Source: Bacteroidota bacterium (GTDB lineage: Bacteria; Bacteroidota; Bacteroidia; Flavobacteriales; Weeksellaceae). Taken from it: a stretch of DNA of 64,000 bases. Below the pieces are notes generated by a model that was given only the letters and a program-made list of their open reading frames with translations, searched no databases and was not told where the DNA came from. Location: the NCBI GenBank assembly GCA_023393915.1, contig JAEXBS010000043.1, positions 138,402-202,401 of the forward strand, given 5' to 3'. Shown here piece after piece: positions 42,833 to 52,529 of the stretch; position 1 is the stretch's first letter; each line of letters starts with the position of its first letter. Position numbers and translations under genes: made by a program.

Positions 42833-43816
42833 ATGTCCAATTTTGTAGATTACGTTAAAATTCATTGTAAGAGCGGGCACGGTGGTGCCGGTTCTGCCCA
42901 CCTGAGAAGGGAAAAATACATCCCTAAAGGAGGCCCTGATGGAGGAGACGGAGGAAGAGGAGGTCATATCATTATGCGGGGAAATGCCAATGAGTGGACC
43001 CTTTTACCCCTTCGTTATACACGGCACGTGAAAGCTCCACGAGGGGAAAACGGGGGGAAAAACCAGCTTACAGGAGCCTATGGTGAAGACGTCTATATTG
43101 ATGTTCCCATTGGAACCATTGCAAAAAATGAAGAAGGTGAAATCATCGCTGAAATCCTAGAAGATAAGCAAGAAATCATCATCATGGAAGGGGGCAAAGG
43201 TGGGCTTGGAAACGAGCACTTCAAATCCGCTACGAATCAAACGCCACGTTATGCCCAGCCCGGACTTCCAGGACAAGAAGGGTACGTGACTTTTGAGTTG
43301 AAAATACTTGCTGACGTTGGACTAGTAGGCTTCCCCAATGCGGGAAAATCCACACTCCTAGCTGCTGTTTCTGCCGCAAAACCAAAAATTGCAGATTACG
43401 CATTTACCACCCTTACTCCTAACCTTGGAATTGTGAATTACCGAAACTACAAATCTTTCGTAATGGCCGACATTCCAGGAATCATTGAAGGAGCTGCAGA
43501 GGGCAAAGGATTAGGACATCGATTTTTAAGACATATTGAGAGAAATTCCATTCTACTTTTTCTCATTCCCGCTGATTCTCCCGATCATTTTGCAGAGTTT
43601 AAGATCTTAGAGAACGAACTTAAAGAATACAATCCTGAGCTGGTTGAAAAAGATTACATTATTTCCATCTCAAAATCCGACTTGCTTGATCAAGAATTAA
43701 AGGATGCGATTTCTAAAGAGTTTCCCGAGACAATAGAGCCATTGTTCATTTCAGGGGTAACTCAAGAAGGTCTAACCGAACTTAAAGACGTTATTTGGAA
43801 GAAACTGCACGGCTAA
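42833..43816 (+). CDS. obgE: GTPase ObgE/CgtA
   Basis: An essential ribosome-associated GTPase. The Obg fold (about 1-157) has VDYVKIHCKSGHGGAGSAH and the glycine-rich KGGPDGGDGGRGGH; the G domain has G1 GFPNAGKSTLL near 166, G3 DIPGIIEGAAEGKGLG near 212, and SKSD (G4). Length is 327 with no extra C-terminal domain. Last gene of the hpt-adk-obg group. Confidence 0.97.
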   Translation: MSNFVDYVKIHCKSGHGGAGSAHLRREKYIPKGGPDGGDGGRGGHIIMRGNANEWTLLPLRYTRHVKAPRGENGGKNQLTGAYGEDVYIDVPIGTIAKNEEGEIIAEILEDKQEIIIMEGGKGGLGNEHFKSATNQTPRYAQPGLPGQEGYVTFELKILADVGLVGFPNAGKSTLLAAVSAAKPKIADYAFTTLTPNLGIVNYRNYKSFVMADIPGIIEGAAEGKGLGHRFLRHIERNSILLFLIPADSPDHFAEFKILENELKEYNPELVEKDYIISISKSDLLDQELKDAISKEFPETIEPLFISGVTQEGLTELKDVIWKKLHG

Positions 43817-43899
43817 GTTTCCCAAATAATAACCCTAGTCCTCGCACGACCCTTTTACTTGGGTATAATTATTGGTAGTAGTTTAACAAAACGAAGAAT

Positions 43900-44385
43900 A
43901 TGAAAGCGATACTACTACTGTTATTTAGTTCCTTTTTAATTTCGGGGTGTCAAAGTAACCTCCCACAGATTAAACAAATCACTTACGAGGCAGGTCCTTG
44001 CTTTGGCTTTTGCCCCATCTACAAAATGACTCTTTTAATGGACGGCTCTGCGGTAATTGAAGCGGAAAGATTCACTTTTACGAACCCCGAGTCTAACGAT
44101 TGGACGGACAAGGAAGCGGAAGGAACCTATAGAGCAACGATAAGTGAGGCTTCCATGAAAGACATTCTAGAGCAAATTAACCAGCTGAATCTTAAGGAAG
44201 GGAAGCAGAAATACGGAAACAGAAATATAACAGACCTTCCTACCGCCTATCTTACGATAGAATACCAGAACGCAGCGTCCGTACAAATTGAAGATTACGG
44301 AAAAGCAGGAACACCACAATTAAAAGCGCTCTACCAAACGCTTGAAAACCTTCGCCAGAGCGAAACATGGCAAAAAATGCAGTAA
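43900..44385 (+). CDS. DUF6438 lipoprotein
   Basis: A 161-residue lipoprotein: signal peptide with lipobox ISGC (Cys17). The mature part has the DUF6438 signature EAGPCFGFCPIYKM near 31-44, containing two Cys, followed by GSAVIEAERF and a C-terminal helical end. Function unknown; the conserved Cys pair may form a disulfide or bind a ligand. It stands between obg and a helicase gene, probably separately transcribed. Confidence 0.8.
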   Translation: MKAILLLLFSSFLISGCQSNLPQIKQITYEAGPCFGFCPIYKMTLLMDGSAVIEAERFTFTNPESNDWTDKEAEGTYRATISEASMKDILEQINQLNLKEGKQKYGNRNITDLPTAYLTIEYQNAASVQIEDYGKAGTPQLKALYQTLENLRQSETWQKMQ

Positions 44386-44418
44386 TTAACCTCTACAAAG
44401 GTCTAAAAAAAATTACCG

Positions 44419-44426
44419 TACCTTTG
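44419..44426 (+). promoter_or_regulatory. -7 box upstream of the first DEAD-box helicase
   Basis: TACCTTTG matches TAnnTTTG about 57 bases before the helicase start; the -33 element is not clear. Confidence 0.4.
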
Positions 44427-44482
44427 CCGACTTTACTTTTTGAACCAAACTGGTCTCAAATTAAACTTAAATTCTAAAATTT

Positions 44483-45739
44483 TTGAAATTTACTGACTTA
44501 GATCTTATTGATCCTATATTAAAGGCCCTTGAATCTCAAGGCTACGAAACCCCCACCCCGATTCAAAGTAAGGCAATTCCGCCTATTTTAAAGGGACGTG
44601 ACTTACTGGGGACGGCGCAAACCGGAACAGGTAAAACAGCTGCTTTTGCTATTCCTATCCTGCAAAGGCTAACCGAAAACGCAACAACTCAAAAAAGGAA
44701 AGGGATTAGAGCCCTAATTGTAACTCCTACAAGAGAACTTGCCATTCAAATCCAAGAAAACATCGAGGCTTACGGTGCCCACCTTCCCTTAAAAAACATG
44801 GTGCTTTTTGGAGGGGTCAAGCAAGGACCTCAGGAAACGCAGTTAAGAAAGGGAGTCGACATTCTTGTCGCGACTCCAGGAAGACTGTTGGATTTAATTT
44901 CTCAAAGAATCATCTCACTGCGCGATATTGAAATCTTCGTTTTAGACGAAGCGGACCGAATGCTGGATATGGGTTTTGTTCACGACGTGAAACGAATCAT
45001 AAAACTCCTTCCCGAACAAAGACAAACCCTCCTCTTTTCAGCAACCTTTCCTGCCGAAATTCAAAATCTAGCTTCCAGCCTACTTAAGAATCCCGCAAGA
45101 GCGGAAGTAGCTCCTGTTTCTTCTACAGCGGACACAATTACTCAAGCAGTTTATTTTGTTGAAAAGGAAAACAAACTTTCACTATTAATCCATTTGCTTG
45201 AAGACCCGAAGTTAGACCAAGTCCTGGTTTTTGCTCGAACCAAGCATGGATCGGATAAGATTGCCAGAAAACTCACACAATCCCAAATACCAGCACAAGC
45301 CATTCACGGGAACAAATCCCAAAACGCAAGACAAAATGCGCTCAATGCCTTTAAAAACAAAGACATTCGTGTGCTTGTGGCTACTGATATTGCAGCCCGA
45401 GGAATTGATATTGAAGAACTGAAATACGTAGTGAATTTTGAACTCTCTGATGTCTCCGAAACCTACGTGCATAGAATTGGTAGAACCGGAAGAGCGGGCG
45501 CTAGTGGAAGTTCCATCTCTTTTGTTGATGGGCTCGATTTAATCAATCTTAAAAACACAGAAAAATTGATTGGAAAGAAAATCCCCGTGGTAACTGCGCA
45601 TCCGTTCCATACCGATGATTTGCAAATCGAAAAGAGAGATTCCAACAATAAGCCATTCACTCCTGGAAATAAACCCACAGGGAGAAAGGAAAACTCGAAT
45701 AGAAAACCAAAGAACAAAAGCTTTTTCAGAAAGAAATAA
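44483..45739 (+). CDS. DEAD-box RNA helicase (RhlE-like)
   Basis: A 418-residue ATP-dependent RNA helicase. Motifs in order: Q motif (GYETPTPIQSKAIP), I (AQTGTGKTAA), Ia (PTRELAIQ), II (DEAD), III (SATF), IV-V (ATDIAARGIDI) and VI (HRIGRTGRAG), followed by a basic tail (RKENSNRKPKNKSFFRKK). The start is TTG; there is no in-frame ATG before the Q motif and the first residues KFTDLDLIDPILKAL are conserved in the family. It ends tail to tail with tatD. Confidence 0.93.
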   Translation: MKFTDLDLIDPILKALESQGYETPTPIQSKAIPPILKGRDLLGTAQTGTGKTAAFAIPILQRLTENATTQKRKGIRALIVTPTRELAIQIQENIEAYGAHLPLKNMVLFGGVKQGPQETQLRKGVDILVATPGRLLDLISQRIISLRDIEIFVLDEADRMLDMGFVHDVKRIIKLLPEQRQTLLFSATFPAEIQNLASSLLKNPARAEVAPVSSTADTITQAVYFVEKENKLSLLIHLLEDPKLDQVLVFARTKHGSDKIARKLTQSQIPAQAIHGNKSQNARQNALNAFKNKDIRVLVATDIAARGIDIEELKYVVNFELSDVSETYVHRIGRTGRAGASGSSISFVDGLDLINLKNTEKLIGKKIPVVTAHPFHTDDLQIEKRDSNNKPFTPGNKPTGRKENSNRKPKNKSFFRKK

Positions 45740-45758
45740 GCTTTAACGTAAGATAATA

Positions 45759-46526
45759 TTAGAACCTTCCAAAAAGCTTTAAAGCATTTTGGGAGGTTTT
45801 TTCTTCGATTAAGTCTCGACTCACTTTATAGACATCTACTAGTTTATCCAAAACATGAGCTAAATAGGCGCTCTCATTTCTTTTCCCTCGAAATGGTACA
45901 GGCGCCAAGTAAGGCGAGTCGGTTTCCAGGACAATATGCTCAAGAGGAATTTCCCCTAAGAACTTATCAAGTCCTCCATTCTTAAAGGTCACTACCCCTC
46001 CTATACCTAATAAAAAATTTAGTTCAATTAACGCTTGGGCTTCCTGTAAGCTACCTGTAAAACAATGTAAAATCCCTCTAAGTTTGGGATGTTTCTTCTC
46101 TTTTAGAATGCTCAAGACCTCCTGAAAACTTTCTCTACAATGAATAACAATCGGAAGATCTTTCTCAATTGCCCAATCAATTTGTTGTCGAAACGCCTTT
46201 TTCTGAAGCTCTAGCGTGGAGGAATCCCAGTAGAGGTCAATCCCGATCTCTCCGATAGCACAAAAGTCTCTTTCTTGCAAGTAAGCCTCAACAATGGCCA
46301 GTTCAGCTTCAAGAGTATCTTCCTTTACATCGCAAGGATGAAGTCCCATCATTGCGAACATCTCCTGAGGATACCTTTTTTCAAGTTCGAGCATCTTTCC
46401 ATGATGGGAAGAATCAATTGCAGGAAGAAAGAAATGAGTAACACCAACAGCTTTTGCCCTTTGAATCATTTCATCACAGTCCAAATCAAACTGATCGCTA
46501 TATAAATGGGTATGGGTATCGATCAT
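45759..46526 (-). CDS. tatD: TatD family metal-dependent hydrolase
   Basis: A 255-residue TIM-barrel nuclease/hydrolase. Metal ligands are visible: MIDTHTHLYSD at the start, GEIGIDLYW, HCRES near 130, HCFTGS near 155 and LETDSPYLAP near 204. E. coli TatD is a 3'-5' DNase; substrate in this organism is not known. It follows the GSCFA gene by 11 bases in one operon with the polyprenyl synthase. Confidence 0.93.
   Translation of the reverse strand: MIDTHTHLYSDQFDLDCDEMIQRAKAVGVTHFFLPAIDSSHHGKMLELEKRYPQEMFAMMGLHPCDVKEDTLEAELAIVEAYLQERDFCAIGEIGIDLYWDSSTLELQKKAFRQQIDWAIEKDLPIVIHCRESFQEVLSILKEKKHPKLRGILHCFTGSLQEAQALIELNFLLGIGGVVTFKNGGLDKFLGEIPLEHIVLETDSPYLAPVPFRGKRNESAYLAHVLDKLVDVYKVSRDLIEEKTSQNALKLFGRF
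45763..45802 (+). terminator. Terminator of the helicase gene lying inside the tatD coding end
   Basis: AACCTTCCAAAA pairs with TTTTGGGAGGTT (one wobble) and is followed by six T residues on the plus strand. It overlaps the last codons of the convergent tatD gene. Confidence 0.6.
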
Positions 46527-46537
46527 AAGGTCTTCAT

Positions 46538-47500
46538 TTAAAAGGCTGGAAAAATAGGATGCGAAACTTGGGCCTTCTGCGCCTCAATACGTTCGTTTAA
46601 GCTGTGCTGAAACTTTAGGTAGGCAGGGTCTTTCTCATCGCTTGGCCGATGCTCTAAAGCTTTTTGAATCTTAAAGTTCTCTTCAATAAACTCCATCGTT
46701 TTTTCATGAAAATAAGCAGATCCAAATTTTTCAAAAATATAATGGACGGCCTGCGCTGAAGGGTGGATCAAATCTTCTTTATAATAGCGGTAATCTCTTA
46801 ATTCATCCAAAAGAATTTCATAGGCAGGCAGGTAATCCACGTCCTCATGCTGCTCAACGATGCGGTGAAGCTCAGATAATAGAATCGCTTTGCTGCGCTG
46901 ATTCTCTACCATTCCGTCCTTTGTATGACGAACAGGCGAAAGACTCAAGAGAATTTTAACCCCCTTGGGACAAAGGTCCTTAAGCAGTACAATGGATTTC
47001 TCGATGGACTGATAAACTTCCTCTGGGCTCAGTAGACGTTTATTGAAAAACTTGGAAGGCAATTTATGGCAGTTTGCAACTAAGGTTCCCTTAGGTAGGA
47101 ATTCATATATAAAAGCGGATCCGAAGGTCAAAAGAACCCACGAAGTGCTTTGAAGAAAAGTACTCGCTTCTTCCATACGACCATTGATCTTCTCTAAAGT
47201 CAAATGCGCATACCGACCACTAAAGGACGAATGATGCTCTAAAGAGAGTATTTTATCTCCGTAAGCCACTAAATCCTCCTCGGTATAATACTGAAGCTTA
47301 TGAATTCGCTCTAAGGCATTGGCAATCGAATACGGGTTAAACAAAGTACCGAAAGGATTGCTTAAGGTTTGAATCTGTCCTTTAGAAAGTAAAGAAGTCA
47401 TTTCGGTAGAAAAACAGGACCCCATAGAAAATACCCGGTCCGATACTTTTAATTTTTTACTAGATTCCTTTATTTCTACAGGTGTTGACCACTTCATCAT
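46538..47500 (-). CDS. GSCFA domain protein
   Basis: A 320-residue protein with the GSCFA signature SMGSCFSTEM near 26-35 and a later DLIHPSAQAVHYIF with an Asp-x-x-His pair, resembling SGNH hydrolases (Ser in the first motif, Asp/His in the last). That would fit an esterase or acyltransferase, but no activity has been shown for the family that I know of. It starts 3 bases after the prenyl synthase stop. The two starting Met codons are both ATG; either may be used. Confidence 0.85.
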   Translation of the reverse strand: MMKWSTPVEIKESSKKLKVSDRVFSMGSCFSTEMTSLLSKGQIQTLSNPFGTLFNPYSIANALERIHKLQYYTEEDLVAYGDKILSLEHHSSFSGRYAHLTLEKINGRMEEASTFLQSTSWVLLTFGSAFIYEFLPKGTLVANCHKLPSKFFNKRLLSPEEVYQSIEKSIVLLKDLCPKGVKILLSLSPVRHTKDGMVENQRSKAILLSELHRIVEQHEDVDYLPAYEILLDELRDYRYYKEDLIHPSAQAVHYIFEKFGSAYFHEKTMEFIEENFKIQKALEHRPSDEKDPAYLKFQHSLNERIEAQKAQVSHPIFPAF

Positions 47501-47503
47501 ACC

Positions 47504-48475
47504 TTACGATTCTCTTTTTAGTAAGTAATTAGCGAGTTCTATAAACGGAAGTTTTCTTTCCCCGGGAAGATTTATCTTCTCTAGGTACTCTTGTCCGATT
47601 TCATTGTGTTTTTGAATGAGTCTGAGTACCTTATCATCCACTTTCGTTTTTCTGAAAATTTTTAGAACTCCATGGAGTTTATCAATATTCTCTGTTTTTT
47701 TGGAATACCAATATTCTAATTCTTTTCTTTCTTCTTCAGTTGCATGATCTAAGGCCTGAAGGTAAAGTACGGTTTTTTTGTTCTCAAAAATATCGCCTGC
47801 TTGTCGTTTACCAAATTGCTCCATATCACCGAAAACATCCAGATAATCATCCATGATTTGGAAGGCTATTCCAATGTGTTTTCCGAACTGATATAGGTTC
47901 TCAGCATCTTCTTTACTAGCGCCAGCAATTATCGCTCCTATTTTAAATGAAGCCGCACTAAGTACTCCCGTCTTATAGGTGATCATTTTAATATAATCCT
48001 CGTAAGAAACATCCGCCTGCGTTTCAAAATTCACATCAAGTTGCTGCCCTTCACAAAGCACAGCGGCAGTTGAAGAAAAAATCCCAATGCACTCTTTAAA
48101 TAATTCCGGTTCTAAATCTTCAAAAAACTGATAGGCTTTTATCAGCATCGCGTCTCCAGAAAGAATACCGATATTAATTCCATGCAAGGTATGAACGGTG
48201 GGCTTCCCTCTTCTTAGAGGAGCCTCGTCCATAATATCGTCGTGAATCAATGAAAAATTGTGAAAAAACTCAATCGCTAGCGCTGGTTTTATCGCATCTT
48301 CTAATGAACCATTAAACAAATCGCAGCCCATAAGTACCATGATGGGACGCAACCGCTTTCCACCATGGGAAACTATGTAATTCATTGGCTCATAAAGCTC
48401 CTTCGGCTCTAAAGCAAACTGATACTTTTCAATATTGCGAGCAACCAGCTCTTGGTAATGATTTAAAAACTCCAT
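47504..48475 (-). CDS. Polyprenyl diphosphate synthase
   Basis: A 323-residue trans-prenyltransferase that builds the long side chain of menaquinone or a related polyprenyl diphosphate. The two Asp-rich motifs are DDIMDEAPLRRGKPT near 84-98 and DDYLDVFGD near 211-219; GGKRLRP near 37 is the third hallmark. The residues before the first motif (FHNFSLIH) lack bulky blocks close to it, favouring medium to long product length, but I cannot fix the number of units. Confidence 0.92.
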   Translation of the reverse strand: MEFLNHYQELVARNIEKYQFALEPKELYEPMNYIVSHGGKRLRPIMVLMGCDLFNGSLEDAIKPALAIEFFHNFSLIHDDIMDEAPLRRGKPTVHTLHGINIGILSGDAMLIKAYQFFEDLEPELFKECIGIFSSTAAVLCEGQQLDVNFETQADVSYEDYIKMITYKTGVLSAASFKIGAIIAGASKEDAENLYQFGKHIGIAFQIMDDYLDVFGDMEQFGKRQAGDIFENKKTVLYLQALDHATEEERKELEYWYSKKTENIDKLHGVLKIFRKTKVDDKVLRLIQKHNEIGQEYLEKINLPGERKLPFIELANYLLKRES

Positions 48476-48687
48476 AAAAACGATTTAATGGCAAAAATAC
48501 GACTATTTCAGTGGCAAAGAAAGCAATACTTAAGCCAATTTCTGCTTACTTCCCAAGAGTCAACCGGACACTGCAAATACTATTTGAAGAATAAATTTTT
48601 TAATCAAATTTCAAGCAAAACAATAACCTTTGCTTTCTTTCAATAAGCTAGAAACTGATACTTCAAGCTAGTCTACTTGCTCATAAA

Positions 48688-48712
48688 AAAACCAAGACGA
48701 AATCGTCTTGGC
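48688..48712 (-). terminator. Terminator after the phosphate transporter gene
   Basis: Perfect 9-bp stem CCAAGACGA / TCGTCTTGG with a 2-base loop and seven T residues on the minus strand. Confidence 0.85.
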
Positions 48713-48740
48713 TAATTATATTCTTTAATTTTTCTCTTAT

Positions 48741-49883
48741 CTAAAACAGAGTCACTATCCAATAAGTTAAAGCGGCAATTATCGCACTAACAGGAATGGT
48801 TAGAATCCAGGCCCAAAGTAAACTTACAGTGATTCCCCAACGAACGGCTGAAACTCTTTTGGTAAGCCCCACCCCGATAATAGATCCTGTGATGGTATGC
48901 GTAGTAGATACTGGAATTCCTAAGTGATCCGTCAAAAACAAAGTAATTGCTCCTGCACTCTCAGCGCTTACCCCTTCTAATGGAGTTACTTTAGTAATAC
49001 GAGTACCCATTGTTTTTACAATTTTCCAACCTCCACTCATGGTTCCCAGTCCAATAGCAATGAACGAGACCAGCGGAACCCAAAGGTAGTGTTGAGCAAA
49101 GTAATTAAAACGCTCGGATGAAGGCATCATTGCATAGACGTCGTCCCCTCCTACTAAATTAACGTGATAAAAAATTATGGCAGCACCGATAATACCCATC
49201 ACCTTTTGCGCGTCGTTAAGTCCATGACCTAAGCTAAAAAGCGCAGAGGAAACCAACTGCCAACCTTTAAAATGCTTCTCTGCCTTTGCAGGTTTGGTGT
49301 TCTTCGAAAAATTAACAATGATAAGTGTTATGATAATCGAAATAATCATACCTACTAATGGAGCCAGAAAAATAAACAAGAAGATAGGAATGACTTTATT
49401 CATTTTCACCACATCTTGACTAAAGAGCTGTATAAACGCTTCCTTGAGAACCTGTAGTGTACCTAGGTCCGGTTGAGCCAACTGAATTTGTTGAAAGTCC
49501 ATACTCAGTGCATGCATTAACGCCGCACCTAAAAACCCTCCAATAAGAGTGTGAGATGAAGAAGAAGGTATTCCGAACCACCAGGTGAGCAAGTTCCAAA
49601 AGATCGCTGCAATAAGTCCGGAGAAAATCACCTCTAGATTAATAAAATTCTCGTTAACTGTTTTGGCTATGGTATTACCAATTTTAAATTCTCCTATCAC
49701 ATAAGCTGCAAGAAAGAAAGCAGCAAAATTCCAAACAGCTGCCCACAAAACAGCCTGAAAAGGTGTGAGAACTTTAGTCGAAACAATAGTAGCTATAGAG
49801 TTGGCTGCATCGTGAAAACCGTTGATGAAATCAAAGATCAAAGCCAGCGCAATGATAATAATTAATAGTATGGGAAAATCCAT
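48741..49883 (-). CDS. pit: Inorganic phosphate transporter, PiT family
   Basis: A 380-residue inner-membrane cation-phosphate symporter with about ten helices. Both family signatures are visible: GFHDAANSIATIVSTKVLTP near 22-41 and its repeat HGLNDAQKVMGIIGAA near 219; GIPSSSSHTLIGG and GIPVSTTHTITGSIIGVG show the internal duplication. It follows the DUF47 gene by 23 bases; such pairs mark low-affinity phosphate uptake with its regulator. Confidence 0.95.
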   Translation of the reverse strand: MDFPILLIIIIALALIFDFINGFHDAANSIATIVSTKVLTPFQAVLWAAVWNFAAFFLAAYVIGEFKIGNTIAKTVNENFINLEVIFSGLIAAIFWNLLTWWFGIPSSSSHTLIGGFLGAALMHALSMDFQQIQLAQPDLGTLQVLKEAFIQLFSQDVVKMNKVIPIFLFIFLAPLVGMIISIIITLIIVNFSKNTKPAKAEKHFKGWQLVSSALFSLGHGLNDAQKVMGIIGAAIIFYHVNLVGGDDVYAMMPSSERFNYFAQHYLWVPLVSFIAIGLGTMSGGWKIVKTMGTRITKVTPLEGVSAESAGAITLFLTDHLGIPVSTTHTITGSIIGVGLTKRVSAVRWGITVSLLWAWILTIPVSAIIAALTYWIVTLF

Positions 49884-49906
49884 TCAATAATAAGTATTAA
49901 ATTTTA

Positions 49907-50545
49907 CTAGGCGTATTTGATCAGAATATTCTCAATCGTGTTGGCTACGTCTTCAGCCTTATCGGTCACCATTTCAAGATAATCCAAAACATCCTTTGCT
50001 TTAATGATATGAATTGGATCATTGGATTCAAATAATTTCACCAACCCTTGGCTTAACACATCGTCTGCAATGTTTTCAAAAGAGTTGATTTTGATGCAAG
50101 ATTCTTTAACTGCCGCTGGATTCTTGAACTGATTCAAATTAGTGATGGCAGATTTGATTTCAAGACAAGATTTATGAATAAGTAAAGAGAGCTCAGTAAA
50201 CTCCTTTATCTCGGAGGTTTTATATAGATAAATATACTTTGCTGAAGCATAGAGGTAGTCTGCAATATCATCAAGACCAGAAGCTAAATAGTTGATATCT
50301 TCACGATCAAAAGGAGTGATGAAATTCTCCCCAAGCTGAACGAAGATCTCATGGGTATAATCGTCCATTTGATGCTCATAATCGCTCATCTTATTTAATA
50401 GGGTTTCGTCATTGATGTCGAAATCCAAAAGGCCTTCATGAAATACTTTCGACATTTCAACAAGTTGGTCGGCTACTTTTTCAAAGAGCACAAAAAACAC
50501 TTTATCTTTTGGCTGAAAAGCCTTAAAAAGATTCCCTATTCCCAT
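49907..50545 (-). CDS. DUF47 family protein (putative phosphate transport regulator)
   Basis: A 212-residue, all-helical protein related to PhoU. It starts MGIGNLFKAFQPKDKVFF; the upstream 20 codons of the frame look non-coding. Conserved acidic segments DYEHQMDDYTHEIF, PFDREDINYLASGLDDIADY and VLDYLEMVTDKAEDVAN are the metal-binding PhoU-like repeats. Coupled with the PiT gene downstream, it is expected to modulate the transporter. Confidence 0.92.
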   Translation of the reverse strand: MGIGNLFKAFQPKDKVFFVLFEKVADQLVEMSKVFHEGLLDFDINDETLLNKMSDYEHQMDDYTHEIFVQLGENFITPFDREDINYLASGLDDIADYLYASAKYIYLYKTSEIKEFTELSLLIHKSCLEIKSAITNLNQFKNPAAVKESCIKINSFENIADDVLSQGLVKLFESNDPIHIIKAKDVLDYLEMVTDKAEDVANTIENILIKYA

Positions 50546-50644
50546 AATGATCTGTTTTATTTTTTTGAGATTGCAAATATCCGCATTTGTAAAAAGCAAA
50601 AGCAAAATTTAATATTAAATTTTGTTCACATTCCCTTTTTAATC

Positions 50645-50672
50645 AAAAAAAATCCGGACATTACTCCGGATT
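50645..50672 (-). terminator. Terminator after the second DEAD-box helicase
   Basis: AATCCGGA / TCCGGATT stem with a 6-base loop and eight T residues on the minus strand, placed five bases after the helicase stop. Confidence 0.85.
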
Positions 50673-50676
50673 TGTA

Positions 50677-52350
50677 TTAATTCGCGACTTCTGCTCGCAT
50701 TTCTTTGCCTTTAAATTTCATTGAACCTAAATTGCTTAATATTTCTTGGCTAAATTCTTTGTCTACTTCGAAGAAAGAAAACTTCTCTAAGATCTCTATA
50801 TCGCCAACATCAGGTCTCTTTCTGGATTTCTTAGTGGCTTTGTTGATAATATCTAAAAGGTCCATCTTTCTCAAATTGTCCTTTTTACCTAGATTAAAAA
50901 AGAAACGAGTCATATTAGAATTCGTACGTCTTTTTCCTCCTTTTTCTCTTCTTTCTCTGCCGTCTCTTCTTTCTCGATCGTCTCTCCTTCTTTCTCTTCT
51001 AGAGGAAGGAACGTCTCTTTCATCCGAAAGCTTTTCGTCTCGTAAATCTCTTTTGTCTTTGTAGTAAAGCGCAAGATCTCTCAACTGAAGTTGAAGTAAC
51101 TTATGTACGAGCTCTTCTTTAGAAAACTCAGAAAGATCTGGAATAAGAGAATCCTCAAAAGTGAAAATCTCTTCGTGCGAGGTAAGTAGTCTTTCAAAAA
51201 CTCCTTCCACTTGTGCTTTAATGATATCGGATCCTACAGGAACTTTTTTCTCATTGATATCAATTTTAGTCACCGAGCGAATCTGCTTCAGCTTTCTTGT
51301 TTCCTCTGGCTTAATAAGCGCCATAGAGATACCGTCTTTTCCTGCACGACCGGTTCTACCACTTCTATGAACAAACACCTCAGGATCATCTGGAAGTGAA
51401 TAATGAATCACGTGAGTAAGGGAATTCACATCAAGTCCGCGAGCTGCCACATCGGTAGCCACCAAAATATCAATATTTTTTAAACGGAACTTTTTCATAA
51501 CCGTATCCCTCTGTGCTTGGGAAAGGTCTCCGTGCAGAGCGTCTGCAGCATAACCGTTTTGCATCAAGAAATCGGCAACGTCTTGCGTCTCCATTCTTGT
51601 ACGGCAGAAAATAATTGAATACTGTGTAGGATTCGCATCAATAAGTCTTTTTAAAGCTTCTTTTTTCTGACGGTAACCCACAACATAAAACTCATGGGAA
51701 ATGTTCTTTTTCACTTCGTTAATACTCCCTACAGAGATTCGATGCGGCTTTGTCAAGTAACTTTTGGAGATTCTCTCTACTTCTTTACTCATGGTAGCCG
51801 AAAACAAAAGCGTTTGCTTTGTTTCAGGAGTCTCACTTAAGATGGTTTCTAAATCGTCTTTAAAACCCATTGATAGCATTTCATCAGCTTCGTCTAAAAC
51901 GAGCCAATTGATCTGTGAAAAGTCTAAAGCTTTTCTTCCAATAAGGTCGATTACCCTTCCCGGGGTTCCGACAATAATTTGTGGTTTCTCTCTTAAAGAG
52001 CGAATCTGCTCCATAATACTACTTCCCCCATAAACCGCAGTGGTTTTTAGGTTTTTCATATACTTGGAGTAATTTTTTATGTCTTTCGTAATTTGAAGAC
52101 ATAGTTCACGCGTTGGACAGAGCACAAGCAGCTGGATTGTTCTGCTGTTTTCATCAATCATGTCCAGAATCGGAAGCGAAAATGCCGCTGTTTTTCCGGT
52201 TCCCGTCTGCGCTAGAGCGATTAGATCGCGAATATCGGTAGAAATGAAAGGAATGGTCTGTTTTTGGATTTCAGTTGGGGCTTCGAAGCCCATTTCGCCA
52301 ATTGCCTTTAATATTTCAGGACTTAAATTGGACTCGGAGAATAAATTCAT
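50677..52350 (-). CDS. DEAD-box RNA helicase with DbpA-type C-terminus (DeaD/CshA-like)
   Basis: A 557-residue cold-shock or ribosome-assembly type helicase. Motifs: AQTGTGKTAAFSLP, PTRELCLQ, DEADEMLSMGF, SATMSKE, ATDVAARGLDV and HRSGRTGRAG. After the core there is a highly charged linker near 450-485 (alternating R, D, E) and a DbpA RNA-binding domain (about 485-557, MTRFFFNLGKKDNLRKMDLL). Length and order match DeaD-like proteins in this phylum. It has its own terminator; a TACTTTTG -7-like box lies about 30 bases upstream. Confidence 0.94.
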   Translation of the reverse strand: MNLFSESNLSPEILKAIGEMGFEAPTEIQKQTIPFISTDIRDLIALAQTGTGKTAAFSLPILDMIDENSRTIQLLVLCPTRELCLQITKDIKNYSKYMKNLKTTAVYGGSSIMEQIRSLREKPQIIVGTPGRVIDLIGRKALDFSQINWLVLDEADEMLSMGFKDDLETILSETPETKQTLLFSATMSKEVERISKSYLTKPHRISVGSINEVKKNISHEFYVVGYRQKKEALKRLIDANPTQYSIIFCRTRMETQDVADFLMQNGYAADALHGDLSQAQRDTVMKKFRLKNIDILVATDVAARGLDVNSLTHVIHYSLPDDPEVFVHRSGRTGRAGKDGISMALIKPEETRKLKQIRSVTKIDINEKKVPVGSDIIKAQVEGVFERLLTSHEEIFTFEDSLIPDLSEFSKEELVHKLLQLQLRDLALYYKDKRDLRDEKLSDERDVPSSRRERRRDDRERRDGRERREKGGKRRTNSNMTRFFFNLGKKDNLRKMDLLDIINKATKKSRKRPDVGDIEILEKFSFFEVDKEFSQEILSNLGSMKFKGKEMRAEVAN

Positions 52351-52529
52351 TCTATAGGTAAAAATTTCTGCAAAAGTACAACAAATAATTGAATTACAGC
52401 GCTATCGGTCAAAACCCCTTAAGAGTCAAGACTCCAAAATCAGGTATCTTTCTCAGCTGGTTGCCCTTAGAAATGGGAAAACCCGATTAAAAACAAACTT
52501 CTATTTATTAAATAAATAGGATTATTCTT

